Source of the DNA: Candidatus Methanomethylophilaceae archaeon
GTDB taxonomy: Archaea > Thermoplasmatota > Thermoplasmata > Methanomassiliicoccales > Methanomethylophilaceae
DNA: 64,000 nt
Direction: 5' to 3'
NCBI GenBank assembly: GCA_017461225.1
Contig: JAFTYV010000035.1
Span: forward strand, 1-64,000
Shown piece after piece: positions 16,164 to 24,992 of the stretch. The position numbers were made by a program, and so were the translations under genes. How positions within the stretch are numbered: the stretch's first letter is position 1; every line of letters starts with the position of its first letter. The notes beneath the pieces are model-generated. The model was not told where the DNA came from, ran no database searches, and saw only the letters and a program-made list of their open reading frames with translations.

Positions 16164-18024
16164 GGATTACGAGATGATGTGCGGTATCGAGATCCACCAG
16201 CAGCTCGACACCAAGAAACTGTTCTGCTCATGCGACAGCCGTCTCTGCGAGGAGGGTACCGGTGCCCACTACAGGAGGCTCAGGCCCACCAACTCCGAGA
16301 CCGGCGAGATCGACCGCGCCGCGCTCGCGCAGTTCCAGAGGCAGCTCGGCTACAGGTACCAGTGCTGCGACGGGACCAGCTGCCTCGTCGAGCTGGACGA
16401 GGAGCCCCCGCACGACGTCAACGCCGAGGCGCTCCAGACGGCGCTCACGTTCTCCGAGATGCTCGGGGCCAACGTCATCGACGAGATCCACTTCATGAGG
16501 AAGATCGTCGTGGACGGATCGAACACCTCCGGTTTCCAGAGGACCGCCCTCATCGCCACCGACGGTTTCGTCGAGGTCGGCGACAGGAAGGTTTCCATCC
16601 TCTCCGTCTGTCTCGAGGAGGATGCGGCACGCAAGGTCGAGACGAAGAACGACGAGGTCCTGTACAGGCTGGACCGTCTCGGCATACCCCTCATCGAGGT
16701 CGCGACCGGGCCCGACATGAGGACCCCCGAGGAGGTCATGGAGGTCGCTTTCAGGCTCGGTACCCTCCTCAGGGCCACCAGGAAGGTCAAGCGCGGTATC
16801 GGTACGATCCGTCAGGACCTCAACATCTCCATCCCCGGCGGGGCCCGCATCGAGCTCAAGGGTGTCGGGGACCTCAAGCTCATCCCCGACTACGTCAGGA
16901 ACGAGGTCAACAGGCAGAGGATGCTCATCAGGATCAAGGACATCCTGACGGAGCGCGGTGTCGCGGAGGTCCCGTTCGACCCCGTGGACGTCACCGGGGT
17001 CTTCGCATCCTGCGAGTCCAAGGTCATAAGGGGCGCACTGGACGACAAGGGCAAGGTCATCGCCGTGCGTCTCCCCGGTTTCGCCGGTGTCATGAACGGC
17101 GACAACAAGACCCTCAGGCTCGGATCCGAGATGGCACAGCGCGCCCGCACCAAGGGTGTCAAGGGCATATTCCACTCCGACGAGCTCCCCAACTACGGCA
17201 TAGAGCAGGGGACCGTCGACGCGCTCAGGGAGTACCTGGGCATGACCGGTGCCGATGACGCCTTCGTCATCTGCGCTGCGAGGGAGAAGAGGGCGAGGGA
17301 CGCCCTCGAGGCAGCCGTCACCAGGGCCAACGAGGCCCTCGTCGGTGTCCCCGAGGAGACCAGGGACCCGCTCCCGGACGGCACCACGAAGTACTCCAGG
17401 CCCCTGCCCGGTGCGGCCAGGATGTACCCCGAGACCGACGTCCCGCCCACCACCATCACGGACGAGAGGCTCCAGTGGACCAGGGACAACATGCCCGAGT
17501 TCCCCGAGCAGATCGAGGGCCGCCTGGTGGAGCAGTACGGCATCAACCAGCAGCAGGCCAGGCAGATCGTCAGGCAGTCCAACGACGAGCTCTTCGAGAG
17601 GATCGCCCAGGACAGGGCGATGGCACCCATCGCGGCCACAATGTTCCTCAACGTGTTCAGCGAGATGGAGCACGACGGCATAGACCTCGGTGTCTTCACG
17701 GACGACGACATCCTCGGCGTGTTCGCGCTCCTGAGGGAGGGACGCTTCGCCAAGGAGGCGCTGCCCGCACTCCTCAGGGAGATGTCCACCGGAACGGCCG
17801 CGGAGGATGCGATCAGGAAGCTCGGACTCGAGGCGGTCGACGCCGGCTAGGCCGCGAGGATAATCGAGCAGATCGTCAACGAGCGTGCGGATTTCGTACG
17901 CGAGAAGGGCATGGCGGCCATCGGCGGCCTCATGGGTCCCGTCATGGGCGCCCTCAGGGGGAAGCTCGACGGCAAGCAGGCGAACCAGCTGCTCACCGAA
18001 GCGATCAGGAAGCTCCTCGGATGA
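16156..18024 (+). CDS. gatE: Glutamyl-tRNA(Gln) amidotransferase subunit E with an in-frame amber codon, probably pyrrolysine
   Basis: Kinase and transamidase subunit that converts Glu-tRNA(Gln) to Gln-tRNA(Gln). The N-terminal GatB-like cradle (CGIEIHQQLDTKKLFC ...) is intact. A TAG at 17848-17850 is codon 565. The same frame continues for 57 codons (ARIIEQIVNERADFVREKG ... NQLLTEAIRKLLG) to TGA at 18022-18024. That segment is the ordinary end of the YqeY-like tRNA-binding tail (ERADFVREKG, GPVMGALRGKLDG) and brings the protein to 622 residues, the usual GatE length. Stopping at the TAG would remove the final helices. Reading UAG as pyrrolysine is the best explanation; a natural truncation or sequencing error is less likely because the downstream sequence is fully conserved. 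Confidence 0.93.
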
Positions 18025-18029
18025 GGGGC

Positions 18030-18053
18030 CATCCCGGGCTCACGCCCGGGATG
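18030..18053. terminator. Perfect 10-bp hairpin after gatE
   Basis: CATCCCGGGC pairs perfectly with GCCCGGGATG around TCAC, starting 5 bases after the TGA at 18024 and followed by a T-rich run. Its position right after the TGA, not after the TAG, supports TGA as the true gatE end. Confidence 0.75.
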
Positions 18054-18075
18054 ATAAACATCTTGGTTTTTCAGT

Positions 18076-18474
18076 TCAGGGGAGGAGCAGGTCCATACTG
18101 CTGCTCCCCATCTCCACCATGGCGACGACACCGAACCTCTCGACGACGGTGTCGGCCATCTCCATCGCGGTGTCCGAGTCGATGCCGTTCACGATGAACA
18201 CGAGCGTGGTGCCGTCCCTGATGACCTCGCCGTCGACGACGGCGGCACCGGACGCCCTGTACACCGTGTAGCCCTGACCGTACCCGGTGGTTACGAGGTC
18301 CGAGACGAAGGATTCGATCTCCGTTATCTCCGCATCGGTCCTGTCCCCCATGCCGAAGTGCATGGCGGCCCTGTTGTCTTCATCCCCCGTGGCGACCTCG
18401 AAGAGCGCCACGGCGGACAGGATCACGGCCACCACGGCCAGTGCCGCGGTGACCTTGCTACCCATGGATTCCAT
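18076..18474 (-). CDS. Membrane-anchored small protein, DUF3574-like
   Basis: A 132-residue protein with one N-terminal membrane segment (VTAALAVVAVILSAVALFEVA) and an extracellular domain. The domain pattern (MHFGMGDRTDAEI ... GYTVYRASGA ... GEVIRDGTTLVFIV) resembles DUF3574 secreted proteins, whose function is unknown; this is my pattern match. A TATA-like GTTATACC lies about 28 bases upstream and overlaps the end of the methyltransferase gene, so it probably has its own transcript. Confidence 0.65.
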   Translation of the reverse strand: MESMGSKVTAALAVVAVILSAVALFEVATGDEDNRAAMHFGMGDRTDAEITEIESFVSDLVTTGYGQGYTVYRASGAAVVDGEVIRDGTTLVFIVNGIDSDTAMEMADTVVERFGVVAMVEMGSSSMDLLLP

Positions 18475-18505
18475 GGGTTGGGATTCACCGGTGACGGTAT
18501 AACGG

Positions 18506-19078
18506 TTACTGGAGTGGGCGGATCTCCAGCACCGACAGCTTCTCGAAGAACAGCTTCAGCTCCCCCAGGGACCTGACGTCGTACCTGTCCAGCAGCTCCC
18601 ACAGCTCGGCGGTGTCCATGAGCGATGACACCACCACGACCTCGCGTCCCCCGTCCGAGATGTGCCCAGGTGCCCCCTCGAGGAGCTCCGGCAGCGGTCC
18701 GAGGCCGTCCGGACCACCGGACCAGGCCTTGGCGAGGAGCCCGTCCTCGTCCACGGGCAGATAGGGCAGGTTGAACAGGATCGTGTCGAACCTTCCCTCC
18801 ACGTTGCTGTACACGTCCGTCTCCACGACGGTCATCCGGACCCCGTTGGCCTCCGCGTTGCGTGCGGCAAGCTCCACCGCCCTCGGGTTGATGTCTCCGC
18901 AGGTCACGGCGCAACCCGCCTTGGCGCAGTGGATCGAAACCACGCCCGATCCGCACCCTATCTCGAGCACCCTCTCCCCCGGGACGACCTCGAGGGACTC
19001 TATGAAGAGGATGCTGTCCTCGGATGGCGGGTACACCTCGGGGTCGGTCCCGATCTCGAGTCCCGGGTCGTACCTCAT
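18506..19078 (-). CDS. HemK/PrmC-like SAM-dependent methyltransferase (archaeal Mtq2 type)
   Basis: A 190-residue class I methyltransferase. Motif I is VLEIGCGSGVVS; the catalytic NPPY-type motif reads NLPYLP, in the place used by glutamine methyltransferases that modify the GGQ loop of release factors. YPPSEDSILFIESL at the N-terminus is typical of the archaeal/eukaryotic short form, which pairs with Trm112. Modification of aRF1 is the likely role by family. It would matter here if aRF1 must handle or ignore UAG, but nothing in the sequence shows that. Confidence 0.85.
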   Translation of the reverse strand: MRYDPGLEIGTDPEVYPPSEDSILFIESLEVVPGERVLEIGCGSGVVSIHCAKAGCAVTCGDINPRAVELAARNAEANGVRMTVVETDVYSNVEGRFDTILFNLPYLPVDEDGLLAKAWSGGPDGLGPLPELLEGAPGHISDGGREVVVVSSLMDTAELWELLDRYDVRSLGELKLFFEKLSVLEIRPLQ

Positions 19079-19160
19079 GGGAGCACCTCCGGGTCACGGG
19101 TGCGTTCGGTACACTCCTTCAGGGGGGTATGCGGTGCCATGCAACGTCATCGGCCCCACG

Positions 19161-19193
19161 GGTATATCAACCCCATCAAAGTGGATTTATACC
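19161..19193. promoter_or_regulatory. Divergent TATA boxes facing the methyltransferase and the metallo-hydrolase genes
   Basis: GGTATATC (19161-19168) reads as TATA for the minus-strand methyltransferase, with a longer leader. TTTATACC (19186-19193) is a TATA for the plus-strand gene about 25 bases before its ATG. Confidence 0.5.
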
Positions 19194-19213
19194 AACATCC
19201 GACTGACAACCGT

Positions 19214-19792
19214 ATGATTCAGTTGGACATCCTCGCGGTCGGGGACCTGGAACGCGATGCGGACGGGAACGTCACCAAGGCCGATTCCACATCGGTCCTC
19301 ATCCGTGCGCAGGGCCACACGATTGTGGTCGACCCCAGCACCAGGTACATGGAACCCGCGGTGAGGACCGCGTTCAAGCAGATAGGGGTGTTCCCGAAGG
19401 ACGTGGACACCGTGGTCCTCACACACACGCATGCGGACCACATGGAGAACCTCGGCTTCTACAGGAACGCCCGCGTGTACGTGCACTCCGGCGGGGATGT
19501 CGACGTCCCCGGTGCCACGGTGGTGGACGTCCCCGAGTACGAGCTCTGCCGTGGTGTGAAGCTGGTCCACGTCCCCGGTCACACGATGGACTCGATGGCG
19601 GTGTTCGTGGATGCGGACAGGCACTACGTCGTCGCCGGGGACGCGGTGCCCCTCGAGGACAACCTCCGCCGCGGTGTGCCCCCCGCCCTCAACGTGGACG
19701 GGACCCTGGCATTGGAAAGTATTAAGAAGATAGGGCGCTACGCAGACGTAGTCATTCCGGGGCACGGTTTCCCGTTCATGACGGACCTGTGA
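19214..19792 (+). CDS. Metallo-beta-lactamase fold hydrolase
   Basis: A 192-residue stand-alone MBL-fold protein with the dinuclear metal motif HTHADHMEN (HxHxDH), later HVPGHTMDS, AGDAVP and the final VIPGHG histidine. The substrate is not predictable; relatives include glyoxalase II-like and small RNase-like enzymes. The ATG at 19214 is about 25 bases after a TATA box, indicating a leaderless message, and longer in-frame starts lie upstream of that box. Its stop is 5 bases before the next ATG, so it forms a bicistron with the zinc-finger gene. Confidence 0.85.
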   Translation: MIQLDILAVGDLERDADGNVTKADSTSVLIRAQGHTIVVDPSTRYMEPAVRTAFKQIGVFPKDVDTVVLTHTHADHMENLGFYRNARVYVHSGGDVDVPGATVVDVPEYELCRGVKLVHVPGHTMDSMAVFVDADRHYVVAGDAVPLEDNLRRGVPPALNVDGTLALESIKKIGRYADVVIPGHGFPFMTDL

Positions 19793-19797
19793 TTCTT

Positions 19798-20487
19798 ATG
19801 TTGAAGAGAGAGATGCCGGACACCCTGTTCTACGAGTGCCCCGTCTGCGACGACGAGACCGAGCACCAGATCCTCAAGGGGAGGATGGGCAAGGCGACGA
19901 TAGAGGGCACCTTCAAGTGCAACGGCTGCGGACGCGTGACGTCCGAGACCATCAAGATCCCCGAGCTCATCGAGGTCCCCGTCGTGTTCAGCGACGGCGA
20001 CGAGTCGGAGGTCATAAAGACCACGATCGAGAGCAACGACATCCTGGCCATCGAGGACGAGTTCTTCCTCGACGACGGCAGGAGGGTCTGCGTCACCCAC
20101 ATCGACGTCAAGGAGGGACCCACGCCCAAGAAGGTCCTCGCCACCAACGTCAGGAAGATCTGGGTCAAGCAGTTCGACCTCCTCAGCGTCAAGGTCTCCG
20201 TGAACGACGACAGGACCACCTACTCGCTCAGGGTGGAGGCCGAGCCCGACGACGAGTTCGTCGTGGGCACCCAGCTCTCCTTCGAGGACTTCGACTGCCT
20301 CATCCACGCGATCAAGACCAAGCACAGCCTGGTCAAGAGGGGTGCCGCGGAGGCCCGTGACATCACCAGGATCTACGGGAAGCTCAGGAAGAAGAGGTAC
20401 GACGTCCTCGAGTTCGACGATGAGGACGACGACTTCGACGGGGACGATTTCGACTTCGATTTCGAAGACGACGATTACGACGAGTGA
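19798..20487 (+). CDS. HVO_0476-family zinc-finger protein
   Basis: A 229-residue archaeal protein of the HVO_0476 zinc-finger group. Two CxxC pairs near the N-terminus (CPVCDD and CNGCGR) form a zinc ribbon. A beta-rich middle region includes FFLDDGRRVCVTHIDV and KKVLATNVRKIWVKQ. The last 30 residues are almost all Asp, Glu and Phe, an acidic disordered tail. A GTG at 19789 overlapping the upstream stop is an alternative start. The role is unknown; nucleic acid or ribosome association is a guess from the zinc ribbon. Confidence 0.8.
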   Translation: MLKREMPDTLFYECPVCDDETEHQILKGRMGKATIEGTFKCNGCGRVTSETIKIPELIEVPVVFSDGDESEVIKTTIESNDILAIEDEFFLDDGRRVCVTHIDVKEGPTPKKVLATNVRKIWVKQFDLLSVKVSVNDDRTTYSLRVEAEPDDEFVVGTQLSFEDFDCLIHAIKTKHSLVKRGAAEARDITRIYGKLRKKRYDVLEFDDEDDDFDGDDFDFDFEDDDYDE

Positions 20488-20502
20488 TCGTCGGGTTGAA
20501 AC

Positions 20503-20520
20503 GGGGGCGGGTCCGCCCCC
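20503..20520. terminator. GC hairpin between convergent genes
   Basis: GGGGGCGG pairs with CCGCCCCC around GT. It sits between the stops of the zinc-finger gene and the HAD phosphatase and can serve both. Confidence 0.65.
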
Positions 20521-20521
20521 T

Positions 20522-21214
20522 TCACTCCTCATCCGCGAGGATGAGGTCCAGGACATCGGAGATGTTCTCCGACACGACCGTGTGCGTGGCGGCCTCCGAT
20601 GTGTACGGGTCCGTCGGGTTGAACGCGATGGACAGCCCCGTGTTCTTGAACATGTTGATGTCGGTGAAGGAGTTCCCTATGGACACGGTCCTCTCGGGCG
20701 TCGTGCCGTACTTCTCGATGAACGCCCTGACGTTGACACCCTTGTCCCTCAGGTCGACGACGAGCCTCCCCTCTCCGGTGAGCCTGCCGTCCTCGTACGT
20801 GCACAGCTCGTCCGCCGCATAATCGTCGAACCCGAACTCGCGGGCGATCATCGCCGCCGCGCTGTCTATCCCGCCGCTGACTATGACGCTCCTGATGCCG
20901 TTGGCGCTGAGGCAGGCGATCGTCTCCTGGATCCCGTCGGTCAGGGGCATGTCCCTGAACAGGACTGCGACCTCCGAGGATGTCAGATCGGGTTTGACAT
21001 CCAACCACATGCGTATGTCGCGTCTCATGAACTCCGATTCGTCGATCTCGCCGTTGCAGTACGCTCTGTACGCCTCCTCGTTGTCCACGCCGAAGCATTC
21101 GTGGACCCAGCACCATGAGCTGCGGGTCTTGGTGAGCACACCGTCCATGTCGAAGCAGACGAGATCGTATTTCCTCATGGGTCCCCCATGGGGGTCCCCG
21201 TTTAAACGTTTCAT
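20522..21214 (-). CDS. HAD-family phosphatase, phosphoserine phosphatase-like
   Basis: A 230-residue HAD hydrolase. Motif I is CFDMDGVLT, motif II VIVSGG, and the motif III/IV region SIGNSFTDINMF. The small helical cap and SGGIDS arrangement resemble SerB-type phosphatases, but the substrate is not certain. The start at 21214 is chosen because AGGAGG lies 5 bases upstream and the ATG overlaps the ABC permease stop (ATGA). The homology-based start at 21178 (MRKYDLV) lacks such a good site. It is the third gene of an exporter operon. Confidence 0.8.
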   Translation of the reverse strand: MKRLNGDPHGGPMRKYDLVCFDMDGVLTKTRSSWCWVHECFGVDNEEAYRAYCNGEIDESEFMRRDIRMWLDVKPDLTSSEVAVLFRDMPLTDGIQETIACLSANGIRSVIVSGGIDSAAAMIAREFGFDDYAADELCTYEDGRLTGEGRLVVDLRDKGVNVRAFIEKYGTTPERTVSIGNSFTDINMFKNTGLSIAFNPTDPYTSEAATHTVVSENISDVLDLILADEE

Positions 21215-22068
21215 ACACGCCTCCTGATCCCGACCACCGCGATGGCGAAGAACAGCAGGGTCACGGCCGCCACGTACAGCAGGCTCGTCTCGGGGGTGAA
21301 CGTGAAGTCACCCAGTGACAGCTCGAAGCCCATGTCGGACCTGAACGCGTCCACGGTCTCCGCCGGGGCGCCGGTGAACACATCGTCCATCGCCCCTCCG
21401 CACAGGTTCTGGCGGAACAGCATGGCCATGTGGCTGGCGGGGACCAGCGTCCCCACGACCTGCATGGCCCCGGGCATCGTCCCCATGGGCATGTATATCC
21501 CGGCGAGGAAACCGATCAGGACGCTCACGATGGTGAAGAACCCGGAGAACGCCCCCGTGCTCCTCATGAAGGATGTGATGGCGTAGATGACTATGGACCC
21601 GGAGAGCGCGGAGGGCACCAGGAGTGTGATGCATACGACCACGTCCACGGCGTCCAGGGGGCAACCCGTGGCCACCAGGTACGCCAGGGACAGGACCATG
21701 GTCACAAGGCTCATGACGAACCCGACGATGAACGTGCTCAGGATGTACCCTCCCGCGATCTGCGATGGCGTCATGGGGGTCACGAGGATGTCGCGGGACC
21801 TGCCGTTGGCCCTGTCCTCGATCATCGTCTGGAGGGATCCCGCGGACGTGGTCACGGACACTATCCCGAGTATTCCCGACAGCACCCAGGCGTCGATCAG
21901 CCCGTCCATCCCTGGGAGGTCGGGATAGGCGTCTATGAGCATGTTCCTCAGGAACAGCAGGTACAGGAGCACCACGACCAGGACGCCCATGAGGGAGAAC
22001 ACGACCGATGCGCGGTCGCGGAAGTAGCAGAGGCTGTTCCTCCATGCCAGCGCGAGCATCCCGCTCAT
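21211..22068 (-). CDS. ABC-2 type transporter permease
   Basis: A 285-residue membrane protein with about six predicted helices (for example VVFSLMGVLVVVLLYLLFL and the C-terminal SLLYVAAVTLLFFAIAVVGI). The pattern fits the ABC-2 export permeases used for drugs, lipids or polysaccharides. It overlaps the ATPase gene by ATGA and the HAD gene by ATGA, so the three are translationally coupled. The cargo is unknown. Confidence 0.9.
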   Translation of the reverse strand: MSGMLALAWRNSLCYFRDRASVVFSLMGVLVVVLLYLLFLRNMLIDAYPDLPGMDGLIDAWVLSGILGIVSVTTSAGSLQTMIEDRANGRSRDILVTPMTPSQIAGGYILSTFIVGFVMSLVTMVLSLAYLVATGCPLDAVDVVVCITLLVPSALSGSIVIYAITSFMRSTGAFSGFFTIVSVLIGFLAGIYMPMGTMPGAMQVVGTLVPASHMAMLFRQNLCGGAMDDVFTGAPAETVDAFRSDMGFELSLGDFTFTPETSLLYVAAVTLLFFAIAVVGIRRRV

Positions 22069-22967
22069 GACATCGCCTCCCCCGTGATCCTTATGAAGGC
22101 GTCGTCGAGGGTCCCGGTGCGGACCTCCAGTGACACCATCAGGCCGGTCAGCCTCTCCGCGATGGGCAGCGCGTCCAACGTGCTGCCCAGCGGGATCACC
22201 ACTGTGTCCCTGTCCACCTCGAACCCAACATCCAACCCGGAGAGTATCCCGGTGACGGCGTCCATGTCCGTGGGCAGGACAACCATGGTGTCCGAGCAGT
22301 GCTCCTCCCTCAGCTCGGCGGGGGTCCCGTGCGCTACGATCTCCCCGTGCGAGATTATGACCACGTCGTCGGCGTCCGCCGCCTCCTCCATGTAGTGGGT
22401 GGTGAGGAACACGGTCATCCCCGACTCCCTGTTCAACCTGGTCACCGTGTCCCAGATGTTGCTCCTGGTGTGTGGGTCCAGCCCCGACGTGGGCTCGTCG
22501 AGGAGCAGGATGCGCGGTCCGTGGACGAGGGCACGTGCGATGTCCGCCCTGCGCCTCTGCCCCCCGGACAGCTGGGAGTACCTCCTGTCCGCGAACTCGG
22601 TGGCATCCGCATTGGCGAGCGCACGCTCCACCGATTCCGACAGCTCCCTGCCGGACAGCCCGTACATGGAGCCCCTGACGGAGATGTTCTCCCTCACGGT
22701 CAGCGCACCGTCGAGCATGGACTCCTGTAACACGACCCCGATGTCCCTGCGGACGAGGGGGTCGGAGGAGTCCCTGCCGAAGATCGTGACGTTACCCGAG
22801 TCGGCGGACTGCAGAGAGCAGATTATCGATATCGTTGTGGACTTCCCGGCACCGTTGGGACCGAGGAAGGCGAAGAACGACCCCTCCGGGACGGTGAACG
22901 ACACGCCCCTCACGGCCTCCGTGTCACCGAACGCCTTCCTGAGGTCCCTGACTTCTATCGCGGACAT
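22065..22967 (-). CDS. ABC transporter ATP-binding protein (ABC-2 export type)
   Basis: A 300-residue ATPase with Walker A GPNGAGKST, Q-loop VLQES, signature LSGGQRRR, Walker B ILLLDEP and the switch histidine in LTTHYMEEA. The C-terminal third is the extra domain common to DrrA/NodI-type exporters. It is the first gene of the ATPase-permease-HAD operon. It is divergent from the TraB gene, with a 75-base shared promoter region. Confidence 0.93.
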   Translation of the reverse strand: MSAIEVRDLRKAFGDTEAVRGVSFTVPEGSFFAFLGPNGAGKSTTISIICSLQSADSGNVTIFGRDSSDPLVRRDIGVVLQESMLDGALTVRENISVRGSMYGLSGRELSESVERALANADATEFADRRYSQLSGGQRRRADIARALVHGPRILLLDEPTSGLDPHTRSNIWDTVTRLNRESGMTVFLTTHYMEEAADADDVVIISHGEIVAHGTPAELREEHCSDTMVVLPTDMDAVTGILSGLDVGFEVDRDTVVIPLGSTLDALPIAERLTGLMVSLEVRTGTLDDAFIRITGEAMS

Positions 22968-23042
22968 TGTGATCGGGGGTGCATGCGCTTACCCGTTTGA
23001 ATGGGTTGCGACCTTTTTATCCCATACCGCCATGACCTCCGC

Positions 23043-23759
23043 ATGATAACGATCATCGGCACCGGACACGTCTTCAACCTGGCGGAACCCGTAGCGTTCA
23101 TCGTGAAGAACACGTGGCCGGACGCCGTCCTGATCGAGTTGGACATGTCCCGCTACAACACCATGATGAACGCCCAGAAGGAGGGCGCGGAGGAGGTGCA
23201 GCCGCAGGAGATGTCCGCGATCTACCGTCAGACGGCCAAGTACCAGCAGAGGATGTCCAAGGAGTACGGCAACGAGCTGGGCGGGGAGTTCCTGGCCGCG
23301 GTCAACGCGGGGAAGCTCGCGGGTGCGGAGATCCTCACCATCGACACCGATGCGATGCGCGTCATGAACGAGATGTGGGACGAGATGTCCTTCGGGGAGA
23401 GGTTCCGCTACAGGCTGTCCGGCATATCGGATTCGCTGGGCGGCAGGAAGAAGGTGGACCGTGTCCACAGGGAGTTCGCCGACGACGAGGACGCGTACCT
23501 CGAGGGCATGAGGCGCAGGTACCCAACACTCGTGAGGAAGCTCATCGACGAGAGGAACGTCCACATGGCGGAGCAGATCAACAGGGCGTCGGAGCGCTTC
23601 AGCAACATGGTCGTCGTGGTCGGCGACGCCCATGTGGAGGGCATCGTGGCGATGCTCGACGACCCCGTCATCAGGAAGATCAGGCTCAGGGACCTGATGG
23701 AACGGGAACGCATGGATGCGGTCCGCTCCATGGTCTGGAAGGGGGATGAGGAGAGATGA
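23043..23759 (+). CDS. TraB/PrgY-family protein
   Basis: A 238-residue TraB-domain protein: GTGHV (6-10) at the start, IELD in the second strand, and VVVGDAHVEGI near residue 198 are the conserved TraB/Tiki-type residues that suggest a metal-dependent peptidase or related fold. Archaeal TraB relatives often have C-terminal membrane helices; this one has none and is probably cytoplasmic. The ATG at 23043 is about 27 bases after a TATA box (TTTTTATCC), so the message is leaderless. It leads a tightly overlapped operon with thyX and msrA. Confidence 0.85.
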   Translation: MITIIGTGHVFNLAEPVAFIVKNTWPDAVLIELDMSRYNTMMNAQKEGAEEVQPQEMSAIYRQTAKYQQRMSKEYGNELGGEFLAAVNAGKLAGAEILTIDTDAMRVMNEMWDEMSFGERFRYRLSGISDSLGGRKKVDRVHREFADDEDAYLEGMRRRYPTLVRKLIDERNVHMAEQINRASERFSNMVVVVGDAHVEGIVAMLDDPVIRKIRLRDLMERERMDAVRSMVWKGDEER

Positions 23760-24409
23760 AGGTCGAACTGCTCGCACACACGAGGGACGCCGACGCGATA
23801 TGCGCGGCAGCAGGGAACTCATGCTATTCGGAGAGGTCCGCCGCGGACATCGTGGGGGACATCGACTCCGAGAGGGTGCTCTCACGCATAGTCGGGATGG
23901 GCCACCACTCCGTCATAGAGCACGCCGTGTTCACGTTCTCCGTGGAGGGTGTGTCCAGGGCACTCACCCATCAGCTGGTGAGGCACAGGGTCGCATCATT
24001 CTCCCAGCAGAGCCAGAGGTACGTGTCCATGGAGCGTGCGTCGTACGTGGTCCCCCACACCGTGGAGGGCGACCCGGAGGCCATGGTGCTGTTCGAGTCG
24101 ACAATGGATTCCATATGGGACGCGTACCGCAGACTGGAGTCGATGGGCATCCCGCCAGAGGACGCGAGGTACCTGCTCCCGAACGGGTGCACCACCAACA
24201 TCACTATCACCATGAACGCACGTGAGCTCCTCCACTTCTTCTCGCTCAGGTGTTGCAACCGCGCCCAGTGGGAGATCCGCGAGATTGCGGACCGGATGCT
24301 CGAGATATGCAGGGAGGTGTCCCCGGTGATCTTCAGGGACGCCGGACCGCCGTGCGTGCGCGGCCCGTGCCCCGAGGGGAAGCTGACCTGCGGGAAGCCC
24401 CGCAGATGA
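23756..24409 (+). CDS. thyX: Flavin-dependent thymidylate synthase
   Basis: Makes dTMP from dUMP with FAD and a methylene-pterin. The 217-residue protein has the ThyX signature RHRX7S exactly (R76-H77-R78 to S86, RHRVASFSQQSQRY) plus LLPNGCTTN and the nucleotide-binding REL..FFSLRCCNRAQWEIR. It overlaps the TraB gene and msrA by ATGA at both ends. In a methanogen the methyl donor would be methylene-tetrahydromethanopterin; that is inferred. Confidence 0.96.
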   Translation: MKVELLAHTRDADAICAAAGNSCYSERSAADIVGDIDSERVLSRIVGMGHHSVIEHAVFTFSVEGVSRALTHQLVRHRVASFSQQSQRYVSMERASYVVPHTVEGDPEAMVLFESTMDSIWDAYRRLESMGIPPEDARYLLPNGCTTNITITMNARELLHFFSLRCCNRAQWEIREIADRMLEICREVSPVIFRDAGPPCVRGPCPEGKLTCGKPRR

Positions 24410-24918
24410 ACCGCGAGATCTACCTGGCCGGTGGATGCTTCTGGGGTCTCCAGAGGGCGATGTCCGTTCTGGACGGGGTCCTGGAGACGGAGTGCGGCTA
24501 CGCCAACGGCGATCCGCACTTCATACCGGACTACATGCTCGTGTGCTCCGGCAGGTACGGTTACAGGGAGGTGGTCAGGGTCGAGTACGATCCCGACAGG
24601 ATCCCGTTGGAGCGCATCCTGTGGGCGTTCTTCTTCGTGATCGATCCGACGCAGGAGCGCAGGCAGGGCAACGACCGCGGGATACAGTACCAGACCGGGG
24701 TCTACTGGACCGACGACGACACCGCCCGCAGGGTGTCCGCATTCATGGGGGAGGAGGCCGGGAGGCATCCGGAGTTCCACACGGAGTCGGGTCCGCTGAC
24801 ACAGTACTCCCCGGCGGAGGCGTACCACCAGGGGTACCTGGATTCCAATCCCGGAGGGTACTGTCACATACCATCCGCCAAAATCGATGCGCTGTACCGT
24901 CTGTCACACGGATTGTGA
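24406..24918 (+). CDS. msrA: Peptide-methionine (S)-S-oxide reductase MsrA
   Basis: Reduces oxidised methionine in proteins. The 170-residue protein carries the catalytic GGCFWG motif (C11 nucleophile), GYANG and the Q-Y-S-P segment of the MsrA fold, ending in a YHQGYLDSNPGGYCH region with an additional cysteine that can act in recycling. The ATG at 24406 overlaps the thyX stop; longer in-frame reading upstream is thyX shadow. Placement with thyX and TraB may reflect a shared housekeeping or oxidative-stress transcript. Confidence 0.95.
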   Translation: MNREIYLAGGCFWGLQRAMSVLDGVLETECGYANGDPHFIPDYMLVCSGRYGYREVVRVEYDPDRIPLERILWAFFFVIDPTQERRQGNDRGIQYQTGVYWTDDDTARRVSAFMGEEAGRHPEFHTESGPLTQYSPAEAYHQGYLDSNPGGYCHIPSAKIDALYRLSHGL

Positions 24919-24947
24919 TGCCCAACGGTCATCGGACCGAGGGGTAT

Positions 24948-24957
24948 CTTTAAATAA
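24948..24957 (+). promoter_or_regulatory. TATA box of the S17e gene
   Basis: CTTTAAATAA lies about 40 bases before the S17e ATG. A second AT stretch (AATATACTTAA) follows, so the exact start of transcription is uncertain. Confidence 0.5.
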
Positions 24958-24992
24958 GAAATATACTTAATCGGGTTCACTCGGTGAAAGAT

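Noticed and set aside
17847-17850. GatE ending at TAG as a shortened form
   Set aside because: The following 57 codons match the conserved GatE tail and end just before a terminator hairpin; the family length is reached only with them.
1278-18024. Selenocysteine or stop read-through by general leakiness
   Set aside because: Selenocysteine uses UGA, not UAG, and no hairpin of SECIS type was seen; general leakiness would not explain the absence of terminal TAG in the window.
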